Counted from the stretch's first letter, positions 17,414 to 27,421 are shown. The stretch: DNA of 64,000 nucleotides from Gemmobacter fulvus (GCF_018798885.1 NZ_CP076361.1:2199501-2263500); one strand, 5' to 3'. Notes: generated by a model from the sequence alone, not told the origin. Numbers and translations are program-made.

Positions 17414-18400
17414 ATGAGCAAGCTTGTCACGATCTATGGCGGTTCGGGCTTTGTGGGGCGTTATGTGGCGCGTCGGATGGCGAAAGAAGGCTGGCGTGTG
17501 CGCGTCGCCGTGCGCCGCCCGAACGAGGCGATCTTTGTGCGCCCCTATGGTGTGGTGGGGCAGGTCGAGCCCGTGCTGTGCAATGTGCGCGATGATGCGT
17601 CGGTGCGCGCGGCCATGATCGGTGCGGATGCCGTGGTGAATTGCGTGGGCATCCTGAACGCCGTCGGCAAGAACAAGTTCGATGCCGTGCAGGCCGAAGG
17701 AGCAGGGCGCATTGCCCGTCTGGCAGCCGAACAGGGCGTGGCCCATCTGGTGCATGTGTCGGCCATCGGCGCGGATGCGGCCTCGGCCAGCGATTACGCG
17801 CGCAGCAAGGCCGAAGGCGAGGCTGCGGTTCTGGCGGCGTTTCCCTCGGCGGTGATCCTGCGGCCTTCGGTGATTTTTGGCAACGAGGATCAGTTCTTCA
17901 ACCGCTTTGCCTCCATGGCGCGCATGGGGCCGATTCTGCCGCTGGTCGGTGCGGCGACGCGGTTCCAGCCGGTGCATGTGGAAGATGTCGCCTCGGCAGC
18001 CGTCAAGGGCGTGCTGGGTCAGGCCGCGCCGGGCGTCTATGAGCTGGGCGGGCCGGACGTGGCCAGCTTCCGCGATCTGATGGGCGAAATGCTCAAGGTG
18101 ATCGGCCGTCGTCGGCTGATTCTGCCGGTGCCGTTCTTTGTGGCCCGGCTGATGGCCTTCGGCTTTGATGCGGTTCAGGCGCTGACGCTGGGTCTGATCG
18201 AAAACAAGGTTCTGACCGGCGATCAGGTGAAGAACCTGCGCCATGACAATGTGGTGGCCCCCGGCGCCAAGGGCTTTGCCGACCTGGGCATCAAACCCTC
18301 GGCCATCGTGGCTGTTCTGCCCGATTACCTCTGGCCGTTCCGCCCCTCGGGGCAATATGCGGCGATCAAGGCTTCGGCAAAGAACCTGCGCAAAGCCTGA
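17414..18400 (+). CDS. Complex I NDUFA9-like NAD(P)-binding protein
   Basis: A 328-residue atypical short-chain dehydrogenase of the complex I NDUFA9 subunit family. The Rossmann fold begins [18 protein letters not shown] with the GGxGxxG pattern. [12 protein letters not shown] and [23 protein letters not shown] follow; the usual catalytic YxxxK appears as YARSK. In mitochondria NDUFA9 is a non-catalytic accessory subunit, and alphaproteobacterial homologues are thought to accompany NADH dehydrogenase. None of the nuo genes is here. The ATG at 17414 follows a GGGAAGGG region. The gene ends four bases before uppP. Confidence 0.85.
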   Translation: MSKLVTIYGGSGFVGRYVARRMAKEGWRVRVAVRRPNEAIFVRPYGVVGQVEPVLCNVRDDASVRAAMIGADAVVNCVGILNAVGKNKFDAVQAEGAGRIARLAAEQGVAHLVHVSAIGADAASASDYARSKAEGEAAVLAAFPSAVILRPSVIFGNEDQFFNRFASMARMGPILPLVGAATRFQPVHVEDVASAAVKGVLGQAAPGVYELGGPDVASFRDLMGEMLKVIGRRRLILPVPFFVARLMAFGFDAVQALTLGLIENKVLTGDQVKNLRHDNVVAPGAKGFADLGIKPSAIVAVLPDYLWPFRPSGQYAAIKASAKNLRKA

Positions 18401-18403
18401 TCC

Positions 18404-19210
18404 GTGGCAGATCCGACAACAGTGACGGCGGCCTTTCTGGGACTTCTGGAGGGGCTGACCGAATTCATTCCGGTGTCTTCGACCGGGCATATCCTGCTCG
18501 CCGGGCATTTTCTCGGTTTTGAAAGCAAGGGCAAGACCTTCGAGGTGGTGATCCAGCTTGGCGCGGTGCTGGCGGTTCTGTCGGTCTATGCGGCAAAGCT
18601 GTGGGCGGTGTTTTCCACCGCGCATCGCGATCCGCAGGCGCTGCGCTTTATCGTGGCGGTGGCGCTGGCCTTCTTTCCTGCCGTGGTGATCGGCGTTCTG
18701 GCGCATGACTTCATCAAGACGGTGCTGTTTGAAACGCCGATGCTGATTGCGGTCATGCTGATCCTGGGCGGCATCGTGCTGTTGCTGGTGGACCGCATGG
18801 CGCTGACCCCACGCTATGCCGAAGCGCAGGACGTGCCCTTGGGCGTCGCCCTGAAGATCGGCTTCATCCAGTGCCTCGCGATGATTCCCGGCGTGTCCCG
18901 CTCCGGCTCGACCATTGTCGGGGCGCTGTTGCTGGGCGTGAGCAAGCGGGGTGCGGCAGAGTTTTCATTCTTCCTGTCGATGCCGACCATGGCCGGGGCC
19001 TTCGCCTATGATCTGTGGAAAAACCGCGATGTGCTGGATGCCGGTGCGCTGACAGAAATCGCCGTTGGCTTCGTTGTGGCCTTTGTCGCGGCGGTTTTTG
19101 TGGTGCGCGTGCTGCTCGATTACGTGTCGCGCCATGGCTATCGGCTGTTCGGTTGGTGGCGAATCATTGTCGGCGTGATCGCTTTGGTGGCGCTTTTGCT
19201 GGGTTTTTAG
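18404..19210 (+). CDS. uppP: Undecaprenyl-diphosphatase UppP (BacA)
   Basis: A 268-residue polytopic membrane enzyme that recycles undecaprenyl pyrophosphate to the monophosphate carrier used for peptidoglycan and other glycans. The two active-site loops are clear: [20 protein letters not shown] near the N-terminus and [21 protein letters not shown] in the second half. About eight hydrophobic helices are present. The start is a GTG at 18404, four bases after the NDUFA9-like gene, so they are probably cotranscribed. Its product supports the glycan genes elsewhere in the window through the shared lipid carrier. Confidence 0.95.
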   Translation: MADPTTVTAAFLGLLEGLTEFIPVSSTGHILLAGHFLGFESKGKTFEVVIQLGAVLAVLSVYAAKLWAVFSTAHRDPQALRFIVAVALAFFPAVVIGVLAHDFIKTVLFETPMLIAVMLILGGIVLLLVDRMALTPRYAEAQDVPLGVALKIGFIQCLAMIPGVSRSGSTIVGALLLGVSKRGAAEFSFFLSMPTMAGAFAYDLWKNRDVLDAGALTEIAVGFVVAFVAAVFVVRVLLDYVSRHGYRLFGWWRIIVGVIALVALLLGF

Positions 19211-19227
19211 GGTGATTGGTAACGCTT

Positions 19228-19298
19228 GCTGACCTAAAATCTGAAAAATACGACAGCAAAACTGATCTATCCGCGAAAAAACCGCAAAATAGGTCAGC
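19228..19298. promoter_or_regulatory. Widely spaced inverted repeat upstream of gltD
   Basis: GCTGACCTA at 19228-19236 and its exact inverse TAGGTCAGC at 19290-19298 lie in the AT-rich 162-base gap before gltD, 62 bases apart centre to centre. This is near six helical turns, as in some looping operators. It is not a standard NtrC site and the regulator is unknown. It could also be a long-range hairpin. Confidence 0.4.
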
Positions 19299-19372
19299 AT
19301 GACTGCCTTTTATTTCTTCCGAGGCCAAAGTATCAAGGCGCACCCACCGATTTGCCGCAGGGAGGCGCCACT

Positions 19373-20809
19373 ATGGCCAAGGAACGGATGCTCCAGTTTG
19401 TGACCCTGAAACGGGAGATGCCGGAGAAAAGGCCCGCCAATCTGCGCGCACAGGATTTCCATGAAATCTACCGGGAATTCGCCGAGCAGAAGGCGACGGA
19501 ACAGGCGAGCCGGTGCAGCCAATGTGGCGTGCCCTATTGCCAGTCGCATTGCCCGTTGCACAACAACATCCCCGACTGGCTTCGCATGACCGCTGAAGGG
19601 CGGCTGCAGGAAGCCTATGAACTGAGCCAGTCGACCAATACCTTCCCCGAGATCTGCGGCCGCATCTGCCCGCAGGACCGGCTGTGCGAAGGCAATTGCG
19701 TGATCGAACAATCCGGCCATGGCACTGTGACCATTGGCTCGGTCGAGAAATACATCACCGATACCGCCTGGGAAAATGGCTGGGTCAAGCCGGTGAAACC
19801 GGCGGTGGAGCGGACGGAAACCGTCGCGATCATCGGCGCAGGGCCGGGCGGTCTTGCAGCGGCGGACATGCTGCGCCGCAAGGGCGTTCAGGTCACGGTC
19901 TATGACCGGTATGACCGCGCCGGTGGCTTGCTGACCTATGGCATCCCCGGCTTCAAACTGGAAAAACCCGTTGTGATGCAGCGGATTGAACAGCTTGAAG
20001 CCTCTGGCGTGCAATTCGTGATGAATTGCAAGGTGGGCGAGGATCTGAGCTTTGATGCGATCCGTGGCCAGCATGACGCGGTGCTGATTGCGACCGGCGT
20101 CTACAAGATGCGCTGCGTCGGCGGACCGGGGTCGGGGGCGCAGGGCATTGTGCAGGCGCTGGATTACCTGACCGCCTCCAACCGCAAAAGCTTTGGCGAT
20201 GAGGTCGAGGCCTATGACAGCGGCGCGCTGAATGCCATGGGCAAGCGCGTTGTGGTGATCGGTGGCGGTGATACGGCGATGGACTGCGTGCGCACCGCGA
20301 TCCGTCAGGGCGCCGTCAGCGTGAAATGCCTCTATCGCCGCGACAAGGCCAATATGCCCGGCTCGCAGCGCGAAACCCAGAACGCCGAAGAAGAAGGCGT
20401 TGAATTCGTGTGGCTTTCGGCCCCCAAGGGCTTCACCGGTGGCGCATCGGTCGAAGGCGTGATGGTGCAGCGGATGCGGCTTGGTGCCCCCGATGCGTCG
20501 GGCCGCCAGACCCCGGAAGTGATCGAAGGCGCGGATTATGTCGAACCCGCCGATCTGGTGGTGACGGCGCTGGGGTTCGAGCCGGAAGAGCTGCCGACGC
20601 TTTGGGGCGTGCCGGAACTGGCTGTCACCCGCTGGGGCACCATCAAGGCCGATTTCCGCAGCCATGCAACCAGCCTTCCGGGCGTGTTCGCGGCGGGCGA
20701 CATCGTGCGCGGTGCGTCTCTGGTGGTCTGGGCGATCCGCGACGGCCGCGAAGCCGCCGATGCGATCATGGACTATCTGGCGCAGCCTGCGAGCGTGGCG
20801 GCCGAATAA
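19373..20809 (+). CDS. gltD: Glutamate synthase (NADPH) small subunit GltD
   Basis: A 478-residue flavoprotein subunit that passes electrons from NADPH through FAD and iron-sulfur clusters to GltB. N-terminal cysteine clusters are CSQCGVPYCQSHCPLHNN (about residues 45-62) and CGRICPQDRLCEGNC. The FAD site is AIIGAGPGGLAAADML and the NADPH site VVVIGGGDTAMDCVRTA. The ATG at 19373 follows GGGAGG eight bases upstream. A TTG seven codons earlier is open but lacks an SD. gltB lies 2 kb downstream rather than adjacent, with three small genes between. Confidence 0.97.
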   Translation: MAKERMLQFVTLKREMPEKRPANLRAQDFHEIYREFAEQKATEQASRCSQCGVPYCQSHCPLHNNIPDWLRMTAEGRLQEAYELSQSTNTFPEICGRICPQDRLCEGNCVIEQSGHGTVTIGSVEKYITDTAWENGWVKPVKPAVERTETVAIIGAGPGGLAAADMLRRKGVQVTVYDRYDRAGGLLTYGIPGFKLEKPVVMQRIEQLEASGVQFVMNCKVGEDLSFDAIRGQHDAVLIATGVYKMRCVGGPGSGAQGIVQALDYLTASNRKSFGDEVEAYDSGALNAMGKRVVVIGGGDTAMDCVRTAIRQGAVSVKCLYRRDKANMPGSQRETQNAEEEGVEFVWLSAPKGFTGGASVEGVMVQRMRLGAPDASGRQTPEVIEGADYVEPADLVVTALGFEPEELPTLWGVPELAVTRWGTIKADFRSHATSLPGVFAAGDIVRGASLVVWAIRDGREAADAIMDYLAQPASVAAE

Positions 20810-20815
20810 ACGTCA

Positions 20816-20845
20816 GGCGGTCTGGCCTTCAGGGGCCGCACCGCC
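20816..20845 (+). terminator. Stable hairpin directly after gltD
   Basis: GGCGGT-CT-GGCC pairs with GGCC-GC-ACCGCC around a 6-base loop, starting seven bases after the gltD stop. There is no T-run, so it may be an attenuating or mRNA-protecting hairpin rather than a full terminator. A second small hairpin, TGCCGG-TTAT-CCGGCA, follows at 20885-20900. Confidence 0.35.
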
Positions 20846-20932
20846 GTCGTGATGGCCGCATGGCGTGACATCATCATTCCCGAGTGCCGGTTATCCGGCA
20901 GTCTTACTGACCGATCTGAAGGGCCAAGGATC

Positions 20933-21745
20933 ATGGACGAGGCGATGCAAGCGGAGCAGCAGGGCGGGGCGCAAGCTCCGGCTGCCGCACAGCCGCCCGC
21001 CCGCCCGCCCGTGGAGATCGAGCTGGTGCGGGATGATGCGCGGATGCGCCTGTGGCGGCATCGCGGCAAAAGTGACCGGCTTGTTGTGTGCTTTTCGGGC
21101 GTGGGCCGGGATCGGCGTCAGCCGCCCCGGCTGGAATTCGCGCGCATCGCGGCGCAATCGGGGCGCGATCATGTGCTGTATTTCGCCGATCCGCAGCGTA
21201 GCTGGCTGAACGCGCCCGGCCTGATCGAAGACATCGCAGCGCTGGTCGAGGCCGAGGAGGCACGGCTGGGCGTGGCGCATGTGGTGGCGATGGGCCATTC
21301 TCTGGGCGGGTTTTCGGCGCTGGTTCTGGGTGGCTTTACCAAGGTGGATGTCGCGCTGGCCCTGTCGCCGCAGCTGTCGATCGACCCGGCGCTGGTGCCG
21401 GACGAGCCGCGCTGGATGATGTTCCGTAAACATATCGAGACGATCCGCATCCGGCAGGCCGCTGATCACATGCAGGAGACGACACTGCATTATGTGATCT
21501 TCGGGCGCGACCGGCGTGAGGCGCCGCAGCGCGCGCTGCTGCGCCCGGCCCCGAATGTGCAATCGTTCGAATTGCCGCGCGTGCGGCACGATTCGGTCAT
21601 GCGGCTTTATCAGGCCGGGATTCTGGAAGATGTGGTGCGGCTGGCCTTTGCCCGGCGCACCCGGAAACTGCGGCAGGTGCTTCAGGCGCAAATGCGCGCC
21701 GTGCATCTGAATACCCCCTTGGCATCAGAGGAGACGGAGACATGA
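20933..21745 (+). CDS. Alpha/beta hydrolase-like protein
   Basis: A 270-residue protein with an alpha/beta-hydrolase fold pattern. The nucleophile elbow is GHSLGGFSA, with S at about residue 123, preceded by VVCFSGVGRDRRQPPRLEF. A candidate acid lies in the YVIFGRDRREA strand and a histidine in VRHDSVMRLYQAG. Residues 1-22 are alanine/proline/glutamine rich and probably disordered. The ATG at 20933 has AAGGA immediately upstream; further upstream codons are not persuasive. It overlaps the next gene by four bases, so they are coupled. Substrate unknown. It lies between gltD and gltB. Confidence 0.7.
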   Translation: MDEAMQAEQQGGAQAPAAAQPPARPPVEIELVRDDARMRLWRHRGKSDRLVVCFSGVGRDRRQPPRLEFARIAAQSGRDHVLYFADPQRSWLNAPGLIEDIAALVEAEEARLGVAHVVAMGHSLGGFSALVLGGFTKVDVALALSPQLSIDPALVPDEPRWMMFRKHIETIRIRQAADHMQETTLHYVIFGRDRREAPQRALLRPAPNVQSFELPRVRHDSVMRLYQAGILEDVVRLAFARRTRKLRQVLQAQMRAVHLNTPLASEETET

Positions 21746-22449
21746 GGTTTGCCCTGTTCATCCTTGCGCTGGTGGCGGCGGGGCCTGCGACGGCAGGCAG
21801 TTTCCGCCCACCGGCAGGCTGCGAAACCTTCATGACCGTGCAATCGCGCGGCTGCCGGGTGTCGAACCATTACCAATGCAGCGCCGATCAGAAGGGCGAT
21901 CAATGGCGGGCGGATTTCGATCAGGAGGGCATGTTCTTCCTGAGCCGGATCGACCGCGAGGCGCAATGGGTCGAAAGTTTCGATCTGAATCCGACGGTGC
22001 GTCAGACACTTGACCCGAACCCGGCGGATGCGGCGAGCTTTACCGATCTTCTGGCCGGGCGCGATGATTTCGATTTCCGGCTCAGCAAGGAAACCGGCGA
22101 AAAAAGCCATGTCACCGGCCATGATGCACTGACCGGCAAAAGCATGACCATGGACGGCGTGACCCTGTTGCAGACCGCCTTCGATTTCACCGAAGTCGAT
22201 GCCGAGGGCAATGAGCTGCGCCGGGCGCGTGGCAATGAATTCGTGCATCCCGAATGGCGGCTGTTCTTTGCCGGCCCGTCGGAATGGCATGATGGCAATG
22301 ACTGGCTGCCGGTGAACGGCAGCCCGGTGCAATTCGTGTTTCCGGGCGAGCCGGGCTTTGAGTCGACGCAGCCGATTTTTGAATGTGGGGCGTTGATGTC
22401 GCGGGCCCCGCTGCACCCGCCGGTGCAGGAGGCGTCGTATGCCCGGTGA
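21742..22449 (+). CDS. Exported protein of unknown function, 235 residues
   Basis: Residues 1-18 are a signal peptide (MRFALFILALVAAGPATA, cleaved before GSF), so the product should be periplasmic. The mature part has four cysteines (in AGCETFM, RGCRVSN, QCSADQ and FECGALM) that could form two disulfides. I see no catalytic motif. Aromatic-rich blocks such as VHPEWRLFFAGPSEWHDGNDWLP look conserved. It overlaps the hydrolase gene upstream by four bases and the GFA gene downstream by 11 bases, so all three belong to one transcription unit. Confidence 0.7.
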   Translation: MRFALFILALVAAGPATAGSFRPPAGCETFMTVQSRGCRVSNHYQCSADQKGDQWRADFDQEGMFFLSRIDREAQWVESFDLNPTVRQTLDPNPADAASFTDLLAGRDDFDFRLSKETGEKSHVTGHDALTGKSMTMDGVTLLQTAFDFTEVDAEGNELRRARGNEFVHPEWRLFFAGPSEWHDGNDWLPVNGSPVQFVFPGEPGFESTQPIFECGALMSRAPLHPPVQEASYAR

Positions 22450-22879
22450 ACGCAGCGGCCAATGCCTGTGCGGCGCAGTGCGGTTCCGGGCGCAGCAAGT
22501 GCCTGCGCATATGCACGCCTGCCATTGCAGCATGTGCCGGCGCAGCTCTGGCTCCGCGACGCTGAGCGTGGTGGTGCCGTTCGAGGCGATGCAGATTGAT
22601 GGCGCCGCGAAGATCTCGACCTATGCGTCCTCGGATTGGGCGGCGCGGTCGTTCTGTGGCCGCTGTGGCGCAGGCCTGTGGTATCGGCTGACCCAGCCCG
22701 ACGCAGACCGCGCCGATTATTACGTGTCGGCGGGGATCTTTGATGATCTGAGCGGGATCACGCTCGATCAGGAACTTTATATCGACAGAAAACCAGAGGG
22801 TTACGCCTTTGCAGGCACCCACAAAAGACTGACCGGAGCCGAGTTCGAGGCTTCGCTGCAAGCCAACCCAGAGGAGTGA
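22439..22879 (+). CDS. GFA/CENP-V family zinc-binding protein
   Basis: A 146-residue protein of the glutathione-dependent formaldehyde-activating enzyme (GFA) superfamily. It has the family's cysteine arrangement: C9 and C11 in GQCLCGAVRF, C28/C30/C33 in HACHCSMCRR, and C73/C76 in SFCGRCGAGL, predicted to bind two zinc ions. An AGGAGG sequence lies seven bases before the ATG at 22439. Family members are mostly of unknown substrate; formaldehyde activity should not be assumed. It is three bases upstream of gltB. Confidence 0.85.
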   Translation: MPGERSGQCLCGAVRFRAQQVPAHMHACHCSMCRRSSGSATLSVVVPFEAMQIDGAAKISTYASSDWAARSFCGRCGAGLWYRLTQPDADRADYYVSAGIFDDLSGITLDQELYIDRKPEGYAFAGTHKRLTGAEFEASLQANPEE

Positions 22880-22882
22880 GCC

Positions 22883-25800
22883 ATGACGATCTATGATGAA
22901 GCCTGGGTGAAGGCCGAAGAAGAAAAGCGCGCCTGGATGGATGCGAACGGCCTTTACAAGGCGGATGATGAACATTCGTCTTGCGGGGTGGGGCTGGTCG
23001 TGGCGATCAGCGGCAAACCGTCGCGCAAGGTGGTGCAGGCGGGCATTGATGCGCTGCGGGCGATCTGGCACCGGGGCGCTGTCGATGCCGACGGCAAGAC
23101 GGGCGATGGCGCGGGCATCCATGTGCAGATCCCGGTCAAGTTCTTTTACGATCAGGTGCGCCGCACCGGGCATGAACCGGATGTGAACAAGCTGATTGCC
23201 GTGGGGCAGGTGTTCCTGCCGCGCACGGATTTCGCCGCGCAGGAACGCTGCCGGACCATCGTGGAAACCGAAGTTCTGCGCATGGGGCACTATATCTATG
23301 GCTGGCGCCATGTGCCGGTCGACACCTCGGTTCTGGGCGAAAAGGCCAATGCGACCCGCCCCGAGATCGAGCAGATCCTGATCCGCTGCGACAAGGACAT
23401 TGATCAGGAACAGTTCGAGCGCGAGCTTTACATCATCCGTCGCCGCATCGAAAAAGCGGCGCTGTCGGCGCAGATCCAGGGGGTTTACCTGTGTTCGTTG
23501 TCCTGCCGCAGCATCATCTACAAGGGCATGATGCTGGCCGAACAGGTCAGCGTGTTCTACCCCGATCTGCAGGATGAGCGGTTCGAATCGACCTTTGCGA
23601 TCTATCACCAGCGCTACTCCACCAACACCTTCCCGCAATGGTGGCTGGCGCAGCCCTTCCGCATGCTGGCCCATAACGGCGAGATCAACACGTTGAAGGG
23701 CAACGTGAACTGGATGAAATCGCACGAGATCCGCATGGCGTCTTCGGCCTTTGGCGAGGCAGCCGAGGATATCAAGCCGATCATCCCCGGCGGCACCTCT
23801 GACAGCGGCGCGCTGGATGCGGTGTTCGAGGTTCTGGTGCGCTCGGGCCGTTCGGCCCCGATGGCGAAAACCATGCTGGTGCCCGAAGCCTGGAGCAAGA
23901 CCACGACCGACATGCCGAAGGCCTGGGCGGATATGTATGCCTATTGCAACGCCGTGATGGAGCCGTGGGACGGCCCCGCCGCGCTGGCGATGACCGATGG
24001 CCGCTGGGTTTGCGGCGGGCTGGACCGCAACGGGCTGCGCCCGATGCGCTATGTCGTCACGGGTGATGGCCTGCTGATCGCCGGGTCCGAGGCGGGCATG
24101 GTGCCGGTGGATGAAACCACGATCCGTGAAAAAGGCGCGCTTGGGCCGGGGCAGATGATTGCCGTCGATACACGCGAGGGCAAGCTCTACCACGACGCCG
24201 AAATGAAAGACCGCCTTGCCGCCAGCCAGCCCTATGGCGAGTGGATCGAAAAGGTGGTGGATCTGAACAGCCTGCTGCGCGATGTGCCGGAAAACGCCAC
24301 CTACCAGGGCGCGGACCTGCGCCGTCGCCAGATTGCGGCGGGTTATTCGGTGGAAGAGCTGGAGCAGGTTCTGGCACCGATGGCCGAAGATGGCAAAGAG
24401 ATGATCGCCTCGATGGGCGATGACACCCCGGCAGCGGTGCTGTCCAAGCAATACCGTCCGCTGTCGCATTTCTTCCGCCAGAACTTCAGCCAGGTCACCA
24501 ACCCGCCGATTGACAGCCTGCGCGAAAGCCGGGTGATGAGCCTGAAAACGCGGTTCGGCAACCTGAAGAACGTGCTGGACGAAAACAGCAGCCAGACGGA
24601 AATTCTGGTGCTGGAAAGCCCGTTCATCGCCAATGCCGAATATGCGGTGATGCTGAAGCAATTCGGCGCGCAGGTGGCGGTGATCGACTGCACCTTCCCC
24701 GCGGGGGCCGATCAGGAGGCCTTGCGCCTTGGGCTGGAGCGTATCCGCGCCGAGGCCGAAGATGCCGTGCGCTCGGGGGCGGCGCATCTGGTGCTGACGG
24801 ATGAACACCAGTCCGAATCCCGTGTGGCCATGCCGATGATCCTTGCCAGCAGCGCAGTGCACAGCTGGCTGACGCGCAAGGGCCTGCGGACCTTCACCTC
24901 GCTGAACGTGCGGTCGGCGGAATGTATCGACCCGCATTATTTTGCGGTGCTGATCGGCTGTGGTGCCACCACGGTCAACGCCTATCTGGCGCAGGACAGC
25001 ATTGCCGACCGGATCGCGCGCGGCCTGTTGGATGGCAGCCTGACCGATGCGATGCGGCGTTACCGCGATGCCATCGACGCTGGTCTGTTGAAGATCATGG
25101 CGAAGATGGGGATTTCGGTGATTTCCTCGTATCGCGGCGGTTTGAACTTCGAGGCGGTGGGGCTGTCCCGCGCCATGGTGGCCGAGTATTTCCCCGGGAT
25201 GCACAGCCGGATTTCCGGCATCGGTCTGCATGGCATTCAGATGAAGGCCAGCGAAGTGCATGAAAAGGGCTGGCTTGGCGGCGCGGATGTGCTGCCGATT
25301 GGCGGCTTCTACAAGGCGCGCCGCTCGGGCGAGAAACACGCTTGGGAAGCGCAGACCATGCACATGCTGCAAGCGGCCTGTGACCGGGCGTCCTATGACA
25401 TCTGGAAGCAGTATTCGGCTGCAATGCGGGCCAATCCGCCGATCCATATCCGCGACCTGCTGGATATCAAGGTGCTGGGCAAGCCGGTGCCGATCGAAGA
25501 GGTGGAAAGCATCACGTCGATCCGCAAGCGCTTTGTCACGCCGGGCATGAGCCTCGGCGCGCTTGGCCCGGAGGCGCACAAGACGCTGAACGTCGCGATG
25601 AACCGCATTGGTGCCAAGTCCGACAGCGGCGAAGGCGGGGAAGATCCGGCGCATTTCCTGCCCGAGGCGAACGGCGACAACCCGTCCGCCAAGATCAAGC
25701 AGGTGGCCTCGGGGCGCTTTGGCGTGACGGCGGAATATCTGAACGCCTGTGAAGAATTGGAGATCAAGGTCGCGCAGGGCGCAAAGCCCGGCGAAGGTGG

Positions 25801-27421
25801 CCAGCTTCCGGGGATGAAAGTCACCGAGCTGATCGCGCGTCTGCGCCACTCCACCAAAGGCGTGACGCTGATTTCGCCACCGCCGCATCACGACATCTAC
25901 TCCATCGAGGATTTGGCGCAGCTGATCTATGACCTGAAGCAGATCAACCCGCGCGCCAAGGTGACGGTGAAGCTGGTGTCGGCGTCCGGCGTGGGCACGA
26001 TTGCGGCGGGGGTGGCGAAGGCCAAGGCGGATATCATCCTGATTTCCGGCCATAACGGCGGCACGGGGGCTTCGCCGGGGACCAGCATCAAATATGCCGG
26101 TCTGCCGTGGGAAATGGGCCTGACCGAAGCGCATCAGGTGCTGTCGATGAACAACCTGCGCGAGCGGGTGACGTTGCGCACCGATGGCGGTCTGCGCACC
26201 GGGCGTGATGTGGTGATGGCGGCGATGCTGGGGGCCGAGGAATACGGCATCGGCACGGCGGCGCTGATCGCCATGGGCTGTATCATGGTGCGGCAGTGCC
26301 AGTCGAACACCTGCCCGGTGGGCGTCTGCACCCAGAACCCGGAACTGCGGGCCAAGTTCACTGGCACGGCTGACAAGGTGGTCAACCTGATCACGTTCTA
26401 TGCCCAGGAAGTGCGCGAGATTCTGGCCAGCATCGGGGCGCGGTCGATGGACGAGATCATCGGGCGGGCGGATCTGCTGTCGCAGGTCAGCCGTGGCTCG
26501 GCGCATCTGGATGACCTTGACCTCAACCCGCTGCTGATCACCGTCGATGGCTCGCAGAAGATCACCTATGATCGCAGCAAGCCGCGCAACCATGTGCCCG
26601 ACACGCTGGATGCGGATATCGTGAAGGATGGCGCGCGGTTCTTTGAGGATGGCGAAAAGATGCAGCTGAGCTATGCGGTGCGCAACACGCTGCGCACCAT
26701 CGGCACCCGCGCATCGAGCCATATCGTGCGGAAATTCGGGATGCGCAACAGCCTGCAACCCGACCATCTGAACGTGAAGCTGACCGGCAACGCCGGCCAG
26801 AGCCTTGGGGCCTTTGCGGTGCGCGGGTTGAAGATCGAGGTGATGGGCGACGCGAACGACTATGTGGGCAAGGGGCTTTCGGGCGGCACCATCGTGGTGC
26901 GGCCGCAGATGTCCAGCCCGCTGGTGGCTAGCGAGAATACCATCATCGGCAACACGGTGCTGTATGGCGCGACGGACGGATATCTGTTCGCGGCAGGCAA
27001 GGCCGGCGAGCGGTTCGGCGTGCGCAACTCGGGCGCGTCGGTGGTGATCGAGGGCTGTGGCTCCAACGGGTGTGAATACATGACCGGCGGTGTCGCGGTG
27101 ATCCTCGGGCGCATCGGGGCCAACTTCGGCGCAGGCATGACGGGCGGCATGGCTTACCTTTACGACCCGGACGGGACGGCAGAGGAGTTCATGAACCTTG
27201 AAAGCCTTGTCACCTGCGCGGTCAGCCACCCGCATTGGGAAGCGCAGCTTTTGGGCCTGATCGAACGCCATGTGGCCGAGACCGGCAGCCAGAAGGCGGC
27301 GCATATCTTGGCGCATTGGCCGGAAGAGCGGGCGAATTTCCTTCAGGTCTGCCCGAAGGAAATGCTGATGCACCTGCCGCAACCGCTCAGCGACGAGCGT
27401 CAGGCCGTGCCTGCCGAATAA
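22883..27421 (+). CDS. gltB: Glutamate synthase (NADPH) large subunit GltB
   Basis: A 1512-residue amidotransferase making two glutamates from glutamine and 2-oxoglutarate. The predicted N-terminal nucleophile after propeptide removal is C34 in EHSSCGVGLVV. The glutaminase domain (residues about 34-440) has HNGEINTLKGN and RYSTNTFPQW. The central domain and FMN domain (about 850-1200) follow, with HNGGTGASP and the 3Fe-4S cysteines in CQSNTCPVGVC. The C-terminal beta-helix repeats with GG-rich turns begin near residue 1290. The gene is close behind the GFA gene and AGAGGAG precedes the ATG. Complete and normal length. Confidence 0.98.
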   Translation: MTIYDEAWVKAEEEKRAWMDANGLYKADDEHSSCGVGLVVAISGKPSRKVVQAGIDALRAIWHRGAVDADGKTGDGAGIHVQIPVKFFYDQVRRTGHEPDVNKLIAVGQVFLPRTDFAAQERCRTIVETEVLRMGHYIYGWRHVPVDTSVLGEKANATRPEIEQILIRCDKDIDQEQFERELYIIRRRIEKAALSAQIQGVYLCSLSCRSIIYKGMMLAEQVSVFYPDLQDERFESTFAIYHQRYSTNTFPQWWLAQPFRMLAHNGEINTLKGNVNWMKSHEIRMASSAFGEAAEDIKPIIPGGTSDSGALDAVFEVLVRSGRSAPMAKTMLVPEAWSKTTTDMPKAWADMYAYCNAVMEPWDGPAALAMTDGRWVCGGLDRNGLRPMRYVVTGDGLLIAGSEAGMVPVDETTIREKGALGPGQMIAVDTREGKLYHDAEMKDRLAASQPYGEWIEKVVDLNSLLRDVPENATYQGADLRRRQIAAGYSVEELEQVLAPMAEDGKEMIASMGDDTPAAVLSKQYRPLSHFFRQNFSQVTNPPIDSLRESRVMSLKTRFGNLKNVLDENSSQTEILVLESPFIANAEYAVMLKQFGAQVAVIDCTFPAGADQEALRLGLERIRAEAEDAVRSGAAHLVLTDEHQSESRVAMPMILASSAVHSWLTRKGLRTFTSLNVRSAECIDPHYFAVLIGCGATTVNAYLAQDSIADRIARGLLDGSLTDAMRRYRDAIDAGLLKIMAKMGISVISSYRGGLNFEAVGLSRAMVAEYFPGMHSRISGIGLHGIQMKASEVHEKGWLGGADVLPIGGFYKARRSGEKHAWEAQTMHMLQAACDRASYDIWKQYSAAMRANPPIHIRDLLDIKVLGKPVPIEEVESITSIRKRFVTPGMSLGALGPEAHKTLNVAMNRIGAKSDSGEGGEDPAHFLPEANGDNPSAKIKQVASGRFGVTAEYLNACEELEIKVAQGAKPGEGGQLPGMKVTELIARLRHSTKGVTLISPPPHHDIYSIEDLAQLIYDLKQINPRAKVTVKLVSASGVGTIAAGVAKAKADIILISGHNGGTGASPGTSIKYAGLPWEMGLTEAHQVLSMNNLRERVTLRTDGGLRTGRDVVMAAMLGAEEYGIGTAALIAMGCIMVRQCQSNTCPVGVCTQNPELRAKFTGTADKVVNLITFYAQEVREILASIGARSMDEIIGRADLLSQVSRGSAHLDDLDLNPLLITVDGSQKITYDRSKPRNHVPDTLDADIVKDGARFFEDGEKMQLSYAVRNTLRTIGTRASSHIVRKFGMRNSLQPDHLNVKLTGNAGQSLGAFAVRGLKIEVMGDANDYVGKGLSGGTIVVRPQMSSPLVASENTIIGNTVLYGATDGYLFAAGKAGERFGVRNSGASVVIEGCGSNGCEYMTGGVAVILGRIGANFGAGMTGGMAYLYDPDGTAEEFMNLESLVTCAVSHPHWEAQLLGLIERHVAETGSQKAAHILAHWPEERANFLQVCPKEMLMHLPQPLSDERQAVPAE

